Positions 9,048 through 15,397 of a stretch of 33,429 nucleotides of DNA are shown piece by piece. Origin of the DNA: Ilumatobacteraceae bacterium (GTDB taxonomy: Bacteria > Actinomycetota > Acidimicrobiia > Acidimicrobiales > Ilumatobacteraceae); the NCBI GenBank assembly GCA_016650435.1, contig JAENVT010000332.1:1-33429 (forward strand), given 5' to 3'. The notes beneath the pieces were generated by a model. The model had not been told where the DNA came from. It made no database searches and worked only from the letters and a program-made list of their open reading frames with translations. The translations under genes and the position numbers were made by a program. The stretch's first letter is position 1. Each line of letters starts with the position of its first letter.

Positions 9048-9744
9048 CGATCCCCGTACCTTCCTTCCATGGAAGTGTTGAGGCGAAGACTGTCCAGTCG
9101 CCGTCCGTGCGCTGAGCCACGCTGAACTCGCAATCGAGCAGTGCCTCCAAACTCGCTCGGTCGTCGCCGTACTCGTCGAGCAAATCGGGCAACCGCGCCT
9201 GCCGTGGAATGACGATTGCTCGATCGCGCACTAACACCGCAATGTCGCCGGCTCGGTAGACCGTGTCGTTGTTGACCGACGTGACGACCAACAGGTCGCG
9301 GCTGCCGGGTACGAGCCGCCACTCCTCGGTGTACGCGCCGCTTGGTGCCCGTTCGAACATCACCGTGCCATCGGCGCTCCACGTCATCAGCCCGGGTTCC
9401 GGAAATGCCGACACCGGTTGGTAGTTCACGCCGTGGCCGCGCGTGTGCCACGAGGCGGTAGCTGAACGTACGCCGTCGGGATCCATCGAAACTGGCCCGC
9501 ACTCAGTGAATCCGCTGCTCGCATCGCTTGCGGCGAGTACGTGCATGTCGTCGATCGTGCATTCGTTCAACGAGGCCCGAGTGGCGAGATTGTGGTGGTT
9601 CGCCGGAATGCGGACGTCAACCATCAATGAGTCCGTCTGCAGCCACACGACGGTCGTGGTGTTGTCGATCGTGCCGTCGGCGAACTCGATCCACGCCCGC
9701 CGCCAGCAGCCCAACATCAGATCGGGGACGGTCTGAGTGGCCAC
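9034..9744 (-). CDS. Conserved hypothetical protein, possibly lipocalin-like
   Basis: A 236-residue protein from a GTG at 9744; an ATG at 9717 would remove nine residues. I do not recognise an enzyme motif. The N-terminus LGCWRRAWIEFADG followed by VVWLQTDSLMVDVRIP, and a later run of beta-strand-like segments (ATASWHTRGHGVNYQP, GLMTWSADGTVMFER, YTEEWRLVPGS), suggest a beta-barrel of the HRI1/lipocalin-like kind, as in many bacterial proteins of unknown function. There is no signal peptide. Its stop overlaps the start of the Rieske oxygenase by 14 bases and it lies 24 bases after the nitrilase gene, so the three are probably co-expressed. It could bind the substrate or product of that pathway; this is inference. 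Confidence 0.7.
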   Translation of the reverse strand: MATQTVPDLMLGCWRRAWIEFADGTIDNTTTVVWLQTDSLMVDVRIPANHHNLATRASLNECTIDDMHVLAASDASSGFTECGPVSMDPDGVRSATASWHTRGHGVNYQPVSAFPEPGLMTWSADGTVMFERAPSGAYTEEWRLVPGSRDLLVVTSVNNDTVYRAGDIAVLVRDRAIVIPRQARLPDLLDEYGDDRASLEALLDCEFSVAQRTDGDWTVFASTLPWKEGTGIDVVP

Positions 9745-9768
9745 GGGCGCTTGGACGGAGTGCCGATG

Positions 9769-10539
9769 CTATCGGCGGTCTTGCAGGAAACGGAATCGAT
9801 CGCGCACCTCGGCGACACGTTCGGCGCTGATATCGGCGAGCAGGATGCTCTCGGTTTGCGATGCGCTGGCCAACACTTCGCCAAGCGGGTCGATGATGCG
9901 TGAGTCGCCGCTGTATGGAAGCCCGTTGCCGCTACCGACCCGGTTGCAGCCCACGACGTACGCCATGTTCTCGATGGCTCTGGCCTGCAGCAATGCCATC
10001 CATGGCAGACGTCGGGCTTCTGGCCAATTGGCAGGCACGAGGTACACGTCGGTGTCGTTGGCAAGCTGCCAGAACTCGTCGGCGAAGCGCAGGTCGTAGC
10101 ACACGAACAACGTGACTCGAAGGCCATCGACATCGACCGTGACGAACTGATCGCCGGCATTGAAATGCTTGGTTTCGCCGCCATAGGTGAATGGGTGGAT
10201 CTTGCGGTACCGGTGTTGTGTGCCATCCGGAGCAGCGAGCACAAGCGTGTTGTAGGGCCGGTGATCGTCGGCCGGAGCATCGCTGGCGATCTCGGGGCAC
10301 GACCCACCGATCCACACGTCGTGCAGCCGAGCCTGCTCGACGAGGAACTGTGACGACGGGCCTCCCTCGGGTTCGCCGAGGTCGTCGCGATCCGTGGCGA
10401 AGCCGGTGGAGAACGTCTCGCTGAGCAATATGAGTCGCGCTCCGCTAGATGCCGCGCCGGCGATCATTGGCGCGAGGTGAGCGAAGTTGGCCTGACGATC
10501 GCACCACGCGATGTCGTGTTGAATAGCGGCGACGCGCAT
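9769..10539 (-). CDS. Nitrilase-superfamily amidohydrolase, omega-amidase (YafV/NIT2)-like
   Basis: A 256-residue protein starting at the ATG at 10539. The catalytic triad of the carbon-nitrogen hydrolase superfamily is complete: E41 in LLSETFSTGF, K113 in YRKIHPF and C147 in FVCYDLRF. The length and these surroundings fit the omega-amidase branch, which hydrolyses 2-oxoglutaramate or 2-oxosuccinamate to the 2-oxo acid and ammonia. The start lies only 9 bases after the stop of a kynurenine/glutamine-transaminase-like aminotransferase. Such a pair forms the glutaminase II route, in which glutamine donates its amino group and the amidase removes the 2-oxoglutaramate. The superfamily is certain; the exact substrate is inferred. 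Confidence 0.9.
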   Translation of the reverse strand: MRVAAIQHDIAWCDRQANFAHLAPMIAGAASSGARLILLSETFSTGFATDRDDLGEPEGGPSSQFLVEQARLHDVWIGGSCPEIASDAPADDHRPYNTLVLAAPDGTQHRYRKIHPFTYGGETKHFNAGDQFVTVDVDGLRVTLFVCYDLRFADEFWQLANDTDVYLVPANWPEARRLPWMALLQARAIENMAYVVGCNRVGSGNGLPYSGDSRIIDPLGEVLASASQTESILLADISAERVAEVRDRFRFLQDRR

Positions 10540-10548
10540 GGTCGCAGA

Positions 10549-11727
10549 CTATCCCGTGGCCAGTTTGGCGAGCCGTTCGGCAGCCTCGTCGAGCACCTCG
10601 TGACGCTTGCAGAACGCGAACCGCACGAGATGCCGACCCTCGTGCCGGTTGGCATAGAACACCTCGTTGGGAATCGCCACGACACCGCACCTTCCGGGAA
10701 GGGCGCGGCAGAAGGCATAGCCGTCTCCATCGGGTTGTATCGGACGGATGTCGACAGTGACGAAGTACGTGCCATGGGTCGGATAGACGTTGAAGCCGGC
10801 TGCATGCAGGCCGGGCAGCAGGCGGTCTCGTTTGGACTGCATGTCGGCGGCGAACTCAGCAAAGAACGCGTCAGGCAAGCTGAGGCCGACGGCGATCGCA
10901 GGCTGGAACGGTGCCCCGCTGACGTAGGTCAGGAACTGCTTTGCCGTGCGGGCCGCGGCGATGAGGGCAGGCTGCGCGCAGATCCAGCCGATCTTCCATC
11001 CGGTGGTGCTGAATGTCTTACCGCCGCTGGAGATCACGAGCGTGCGGTCGCGCATGCCGGGCAGCGTTGCCAGTGGAACATGCCGGGCATCGTCGAACAC
11101 CAAGTGCTCGTAGACCTCGTCAGTGATCACGAGCAAGTCATGTTCGATCGCCAGATCGGCGATCAGTTGCAGTTCGTCGAGGCTCAGCACGTGACCGGTG
11201 GGATTGTGCGGGCTGTTGATCAGCAGCAACTTGGTCTTCGGTGTGATCGCGGCGCGGAACTCGTCGGGATCGAAGCTGTAGGACGGAGGCCGCAATGTGA
11301 CGGGTTTGGCGACGGCCCCCGCCAGCGCGATGCACGCCTGGTAGCTGTCGTACATCGGCTCGAACAACACGACCTCGTCGCCGGTGTCGAGCAGGCCCAT
11401 CAGTGCGCCGGCCAACGCCTCGGTCGCACCGGTCGTCACGAACACCTCCGATTCGGGGTCGTAGTGCAATCCGTAGAAACGTTTCTGGTGTGCGGAGATT
11501 GCTTCGCGCAGCACCGCCATCCCGGGGCCCGGCGGGTACTGGTTGATGCCGGCGTTGATCGCGGCGATTGCAGCATCCAGCACTTCGCGCGGGCCTTCGG
11601 TATCAGGAAATCCTTGGCCGAGATTGACGCTGCCCGTTGCGGCGGCAAGCGCGCTCATCTCGGCAAAGATTGTGGTACCGAAACCCTGGAGTTTGGCGGT
11701 GAGGTATGGAAGGCGCGCTGACGACAC
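10549..11727 (-). CDS. PLP-dependent class I/II aminotransferase, KAT/methionine-aminotransferase-like
   Basis: A 392-residue protein from a GTG at 11727. Fold-type I features are all present: NLGQGFPD at 35-42, the NSPHNPTG motif at 171-178 and the PLP-binding K237 in SSGGKTFSTTGWKIGW. The NLGQGFPD and TGWKIGW forms resemble the kynurenine aminotransferase/glutamine transaminase K and YbdL methionine aminotransferase subgroup. It is followed after 9 bases by the omega-amidase-like gene, which fits use of glutamine as amino donor, perhaps in methionine salvage or removal of 2-oxo acids. No other methionine-salvage gene is visible here, so the acceptor is unknown. Cytosolic. Confidence 0.92.
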   Translation of the reverse strand: MSSARLPYLTAKLQGFGTTIFAEMSALAAATGSVNLGQGFPDTEGPREVLDAAIAAINAGINQYPPGPGMAVLREAISAHQKRFYGLHYDPESEVFVTTGATEALAGALMGLLDTGDEVVLFEPMYDSYQACIALAGAVAKPVTLRPPSYSFDPDEFRAAITPKTKLLLINSPHNPTGHVLSLDELQLIADLAIEHDLLVITDEVYEHLVFDDARHVPLATLPGMRDRTLVISSGGKTFSTTGWKIGWICAQPALIAAARTAKQFLTYVSGAPFQPAIAVGLSLPDAFFAEFAADMQSKRDRLLPGLHAAGFNVYPTHGTYFVTVDIRPIQPDGDGYAFCRALPGRCGVVAIPNEVFYANRHEGRHLVRFAFCKRHEVLDEAAERLAKLATG

Positions 11728-11745
11728 GCCGTGAGCGTAGGCCCC

Positions 11746-12120
11746 TTAGGCGACGGTGATCGTGCCGTGCATCGTGGAGTGGATCTTGCAGTGGATCGCG
11801 TAGCTGCCAGCTGCCGGGATTGTCAGGGTTGCGGTGCCGCCGGCCGGAACCGCGACGTCGAACGAACCGGCATCGTCGGTGACGGTGTGGCCAACACTGT
11901 CGTTGTTGGTGATCGTGAATTCTGTGCCGGCTGTCGCCGATGCTGCGGAGAACTGATTGCCCGAGATCGTCAGCGCAGGTGCACCCGCGGTAGCAGTTGT
12001 ATCGCCGGAGACAGCCGGTGCGCCACTGTTGCTGGTCTTGCTGTCGCTGCTGCAGGCGGGGGCGATCAAGGCCAGCAGGGCGGCGCTTCCAAGGGCAATG
12101 CTCATTCTTTTGTGAATCAT
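11746..12120 (-). CDS. Cupredoxin-domain lipoprotein (blue copper protein)
   Basis: A 124-residue protein from the ATG at 12120, with a strong GGAGAG ribosome binding site 5 bases upstream. The N-terminus is a lipoprotein signal: KR, a hydrophobic stretch, then APAC with C23 as the lipidated residue; the lipobox is loose because Pro is at -2. A low-complexity Ser/Thr/Ala linker follows. The cupredoxin domain has type-1 copper ligands H78 (VGHTV) and C111, H114, M117 (HCKIHSTM). It should sit outside the membrane and carry electrons or copper. Its direct partner is not obvious: the neighbours are a cytidine deaminase and an aminotransferase. Confidence 0.9.
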   Translation of the reverse strand: MIHKRMSIALGSAALLALIAPACSSDSKTSNSGAPAVSGDTTATAGAPALTISGNQFSAASATAGTEFTITNNDSVGHTVTDDAGSFDVAVPAGGTATLTIPAAGSYAIHCKIHSTMHGTITVA

Positions 12121-12143
12121 GTTCTCTCCATCTTTCATTGTTC
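12120..12143 (-). promoter_or_regulatory. Ribosome binding site and short leader of the cupredoxin gene
   Basis: GGAGAG lies five bases before the ATG at 12120 and is among the strongest Shine-Dalgarno sequences in the window. It is inside the spacer made by the tandem 11-base repeat and supports the start chosen for the lipoprotein even though the gene is in the middle of a likely operon. Confidence 0.6.
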
Positions 12144-12152
12144 TTTCATTGT
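12131..12152. repeat. 11-base perfect tandem direct repeat (2 copies)
   Basis: Two adjoining copies of TCTTTCATTGT (plus-strand reading) at 12131-12141 and 12142-12152. The pair spans the stop codon of the cytidine deaminase gene and the short spacer before the cupredoxin ribosome binding site. It looks like a recent slippage duplication; whether it changes expression is unknown. Confidence 0.85.
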
Positions 12153-12559
12153 TGAAACTCGGTGAGGTGATCAGGACCGAACGAGTGCGGAAGCAGGTCG
12201 TCCAACGTGAAGGTCGCCCGTACACCTTCCGGTCCAGCGGCGTAAATCGGAGTGTTCCCCGCCGCGAACTCTCGCAAACGCTGGCGACAACCACCGCAAC
12301 ACGTACCGATCGCATCGCCATCGCACACGGTGAGGACCGCGACGATCTCGTGCTCGCCGGCAGCGACCATGGCCGAGATCGCTCCAGCTTCGGCACACGA
12401 ACCCTGCGGATATGCAGCGTTCTCGACGTTGCACCCGGAGAACACTCGTCCGCCGGCCGTGCGAATTGCGGCGCCGACACGAAATCGCGAATAGGGGGCG
12501 TGGGCATTTTGCTGTACGGCCTTGGCCGCTGCAAACAGCTCATCGATATCGGTCGCCAT
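12146..12559 (-). CDS. cdd: Cytidine deaminase
   Basis: A 137-residue protein, the usual length for homotetrameric CDA. It converts cytidine and deoxycytidine to uridine and deoxyuridine for pyrimidine salvage. The zinc site is visible as C55-A-E57 (SCAEAGA), with E57 the proton shuttle, and C88-G-G-C91. The residue before the CxxC pair is Cys where most CDAs have Pro. Substrate-binding sequence FRVGAAI and GCNVENAAYP is intact. The ATG at 12559 overlaps the stop of the preceding metalloprotease gene as TGATG, so translation is probably coupled. A longer in-frame start at 12610 is less likely because of this arrangement. Confidence 0.95.
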   Translation of the reverse strand: MATDIDELFAAAKAVQQNAHAPYSRFRVGAAIRTAGGRVFSGCNVENAAYPQGSCAEAGAISAMVAAGEHEIVAVLTVCDGDAIGTCCGGCRQRLREFAAGNTPIYAAGPEGVRATFTLDDLLPHSFGPDHLTEFQQ

Positions 12560-13665
12560 CAGCCGATCACAGTAGGCACGTCCCCGACCGGTTGTATCGT
12601 CGCCCCCCAACCTGCGGCCACTGATACACGCCAGCCGTTGCCCGTGTATGTCTCACCCGGCGTCAACAGATCGTCGAACGGCGCTCGTCCGACGAGAGGC
12701 GTCTGCGTGCGCGTTGCGTCGCTCCCGTCGACTAGGTGCACCGCAACACCGGCGGCCGGCAGGTGATCGTCGAATCCTTCGGCGGCGAGCAACTCGACAG
12801 TGATGAAACGGCGATGGTCGAGTTCGATGACGGCGAGACGAGTGCCCGACGAGCCACTGGACGGTGACAGCGTGACCGTTGCGCCCGCGGGCGGAATGAC
12901 GGCGACGGCCGATGCCGGCAACCAACCTGCCTCGAGGCGATTGATGGCCAGTGTGTCGGGAGCGTCGCGACGGTTTGGGTGAACAGTTCGCGGTGCTGCG
13001 CTGTTGCTCATCAAGTCGAGGGCGCTGCGGTGCGGCTCGGGCTGCGACGGGTCGTAGCCGCTGTGCGGCCAACCGAGAGCATGTCCGAGCTCGTGCTCGA
13101 TGAGGTCCATCGGCGGTTGATCGCCCCACTGTGGATCGAAGTCCGCCGCACCGACATACGCCGATCGCCGCGTTGCGGATGCGGGACACGGTGGTGCGGC
13201 GCATTTGCTTCCGGGGTTGCCGAACCCCCCGGGCTGGTTGGCGTTGTGTTCGGCATCGGCGATGACGACGACGCCACGGGATTGCGGGCTCGTTGCGGCC
13301 AGCGCCATGCCGACGCAAGCCTGCGGCTCGTCTGTCGCGGCGATCGATACCTCTCCCGCCGCGCTGAACTGCGGTCGGTAGTCCCCGTGCGACAAGGTGT
13401 TGAAGTAGGCGCCAACCTTGTCGTTGAGGATGGTTGACAGTGCCTCGGGTTGGAGCGCAAGTCGCACAGGCAAGCCGGCATACACCGGCGAGGTGCTGCC
13501 GGTCGGCACGTGGCACACGAAGACATCCCACGGATCAGTGCCGTTCGTCATCCACCCGGTCTTTGCTCCATTGTCGACGACTGCCTGCACCGCCGGTGGC
13601 AACAACAGCGGCGTGCGTCCGCATGCCGCCAGTGCGAGCAAACCGATGAGCCAGGCGCGTCGCAC
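12559..13665 (-). CDS. Secreted metzincin-type zinc metalloprotease, lipoprotein
   Basis: A 368-residue protein from a GTG at 13665. The start is MRRAWLIGLLALAAC, a clean lipoprotein signal with C15 as the lipidated Cys. The zinc site HELGHALGWPH (191-201) fits HExxHxxGxxH with ligands H191, H195 and H201. A downstream Met in LDLMSNS (219) is a plausible Met-turn, so it belongs to the metzincins (matrixin-like). The C-terminal 120 residues look like beta-rich sequence of unknown role. It should be anchored outside the membrane. It is the first gene of the long minus-strand run and is divergent from the acyltransferase gene, with 49 bases between them. The substrate is unknown. Confidence 0.88.
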   Translation of the reverse strand: MRRAWLIGLLALAACGRTPLLLPPAVQAVVDNGAKTGWMTNGTDPWDVFVCHVPTGSTSPVYAGLPVRLALQPEALSTILNDKVGAYFNTLSHGDYRPQFSAAGEVSIAATDEPQACVGMALAATSPQSRGVVVIADAEHNANQPGGFGNPGSKCAAPPCPASATRRSAYVGAADFDPQWGDQPPMDLIEHELGHALGWPHSGYDPSQPEPHRSALDLMSNSAAPRTVHPNRRDAPDTLAINRLEAGWLPASAVAVIPPAGATVTLSPSSGSSGTRLAVIELDHRRFITVELLAAEGFDDHLPAAGVAVHLVDGSDATRTQTPLVGRAPFDDLLTPGETYTGNGWRVSVAAGWGATIQPVGDVPTVIG

Positions 13666-13714
13666 GTCCCGAGGCTATGTGCGGTCTGTACTCGATCCAT
13701 GCCACGATGTCACC

Positions 13715-14491
13715 ATGGCAGCACGTTCCATTCGCCACCGTCTGCTGGGCAATCCGATCGTGCGAACCGTGTTGTCGGTGTGGGCATGGTTGGTGCTCGG
13801 TGTGGTCATCATCGTCTGGGTTCCGCTTGTCGCTCTCGTCCGTCTCGTGACTGCACCGTTCGACAAGGGCCGCTACGCCGCCGGGTACTTGTTTCGCAAG
13901 CTGACTGTGGTGCACCAGTGGCTGAACCCGCTGTGGCGGTTTCGCACGTCGGGTGTGAAGATCCGCGACCCGCGTCGCCCGTACATCGTCGTCGCCAATC
14001 ACCAGAGCTTCGTCGACATCTTGCTGATCTCGCATCTGCCGTGGGAGATGAAGTGGCTGTCGAAGGAAGACTTCTTCAAGTATCCATTGGTCGGCTGGCT
14101 GATGCGCATGGCCGGCGACATCAAATTGATTCGCGGCAAGCGCGACTCGATCGTGGCGGCCATGGACGCGTGCAAGGACCGCTTGTCGAAGCATGTCAGT
14201 GTGATGATCTTTCCCGAGGGAACGCGCAGCGAGGATGGTGAGCTGCGGAAGTTCAAAGACGGAGCGTTTCGACTGGCTATCGAGACTGGCACACCGATCA
14301 TCCCCCTAGTGCTCGACGGCACCCGCCCTGCGCTGCAGAAAGGGGACTGGCGTTTCGGCGTCACCGACGCCGAGGTGCGAGTGCTCGAACCGATCGAAAC
14401 CGCCGGAATGACTCTCGAGGATGTCTCATCCCTGCGCGACCGAGTGCGAACGGTGATCGCCGACGAACTGGCGTTGATGAAGGCGAGTTGA
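13715..14491 (+). CDS. 1-acyl-sn-glycerol-3-phosphate acyltransferase (PlsC family)
   Basis: A 258-residue protein from the ATG at 13715; the frame is open further upstream, but that part lies across the divergent gene and has no membrane or family features. A hydrophobic segment at about 20-45 anchors it to the inner face of the membrane. The acyltransferase motifs are present: NHQSFVD at 95-101 (the HX4D motif, H96 and D101), the substrate-binding FPEGTRS at 166-172, and the later PIIPLVLDG. PlsC adds the second acyl chain to lysophosphatidic acid, giving phosphatidic acid. Substrate preference within the family cannot be told. Confidence 0.93.
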   Translation: MAARSIRHRLLGNPIVRTVLSVWAWLVLGVVIIVWVPLVALVRLVTAPFDKGRYAAGYLFRKLTVVHQWLNPLWRFRTSGVKIRDPRRPYIVVANHQSFVDILLISHLPWEMKWLSKEDFFKYPLVGWLMRMAGDIKLIRGKRDSIVAAMDACKDRLSKHVSVMIFPEGTRSEDGELRKFKDGAFRLAIETGTPIIPLVLDGTRPALQKGDWRFGVTDAEVRVLEPIETAGMTLEDVSSLRDRVRTVIADELALMKAS

Positions 14492-14500
14492 GAGCCCAGG

Positions 14501-14533
14501 GTGAGACGGCACGCCAAAGGCGTGCTGGCTCAC
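14501..14533. terminator. Bidirectional hairpin terminator between convergent genes
   Basis: A nearly perfect stem lies between two convergent stop codons. Arms GCACGCC (14509-14515) and GGCGTGC (14519-14525) enclose an AAA loop. The stem continues through a G-U and a C-G pair and, after one A/G mismatch, GTGAG (14501-14505) pairs with CTCAC (14529-14533). There is no long T-run, as is common in high-GC actinomycetes. It would serve both the acyltransferase gene and the amidotransferase gene. Confidence 0.8.
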
Positions 14534-14548
14534 GCGCGAAACACTCGT

Positions 14549-15283
14549 TCAAGGTTTGGTGGCGAAGCGGCGGGCCTCGTCGACCAACCAGGTGAAGGCC
14601 GGATCGGGTTGCTCAGCGAGCATCTCGGGATGCCACTGGACGGCGAGGACTTCGGGTCGATTCTCGACTTCGAAACCCTCGACCACGCCGTCCTCTGCCG
14701 TGCCGGTGACGATCACTCCGTTGCCCGGTCGGCCGACTGCCTGGTGATGAAGACTGTTTGTCGCCACGGTTTCGCCGTACAACGACGACAGCCTGCTTCC
14801 GGCGCTGACCTGAACTGTGTGACATCGATCGGTGCGCGATGTCGTCCACAGGGCGTGCGTATCGGATTCGTCGAGATGCTGCACCAGCGTGCCGCCCAGC
14901 GCGATGTTCAGCAGTTGGGCACCGCGGCAGACGCACAACATCGGTAGCCGGCGGTCGAGTGCGGCGCGGATCAACCCCAATTCCCATTCGTCGCGTCCGG
15001 GTTCGATCTCGCCGAGTTCGGGATGCGGATCCTCGCCGTACAGCGACGGATCGGGGTCGGCGCCTCCGGTCATCACGAGGCCATCGAGACGGCTGATCAT
15101 GTCAGCCGGCTCGGCGTCCCTGGTGAGTTGCACCGGCAACCCACCAACCGCTGATATCCCCTTTGGATACTCGCTGAGGTGCAGGTCGACCTCTTCGTCA
15201 TGCAGCGCCCCTTGCGGAAGAAGCGGGACGCGCTCGACCGGCCAGCGTCTGCCGCTGAGCCCGATCAGTGGTCGGCGATTCAT
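14549..15283 (-). CDS. Class-I glutamine amidotransferase-like hydrolase (peptidase C26, PuuD-like)
   Basis: A 244-residue protein from the ATG at 15283. The gamma-glutamyl hydrolase fold is shown by DGLVMTGGADPDPSLY near 67-82, the nucleophile C119 in LCVCRGAQLLN, and the H218/E220 pair in VQWHPEM. This fits the family of E. coli PuuD, which cleaves gamma-glutamyl-GABA; others in the family act on gamma-glutamyl amines or on folylpolyglutamate. No other polyamine-degradation gene is visible here, so the exact substrate is open. No signal peptide. A palindrome TCAACAGTTGA (15285-15295) lies directly upstream of the start. Confidence 0.9.
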   Translation of the reverse strand: MNRRPLIGLSGRRWPVERVPLLPQGALHDEEVDLHLSEYPKGISAVGGLPVQLTRDAEPADMISRLDGLVMTGGADPDPSLYGEDPHPELGEIEPGRDEWELGLIRAALDRRLPMLCVCRGAQLLNIALGGTLVQHLDESDTHALWTTSRTDRCHTVQVSAGSRLSSLYGETVATNSLHHQAVGRPGNGVIVTGTAEDGVVEGFEVENRPEVLAVQWHPEMLAEQPDPAFTWLVDEARRFATKP

Positions 15284-15292
15284 GTCAACAGT

Positions 15293-15320
15293 TGAGCACC
15301 CAGGCCGAGACCTGGGCTCA
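15293..15320. terminator. Hairpin downstream of the lamin-tail gene
   Basis: CCCAGG (15299-15304) pairs with CCTGGG (15311-15316) around a six-base loop, and TGAG (15293-15296) pairs with CTCA (15317-15320) across a two-base bulge. It lies about 80 bases beyond the stop of the minus-strand lamin-tail gene and just before the amidotransferase start. It is a plausible T-run-free terminator; a 5'-leader structure for the amidotransferase is the alternative. Confidence 0.5.
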
Positions 15321-15397
15321 TTCGTCGTCTATCGGAGTGTTTCCGTGCACCCCGGCCGGGTGGGCTTGATGTCAGCACACACTCCGATGGGCTTGCG

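Noticed and set aside
10477..11721. A 414-codon open frame on the plus strand
   Set aside because: It is antisense to the aminotransferase, whose catalytic motifs are complete; no family features are seen in this frame.
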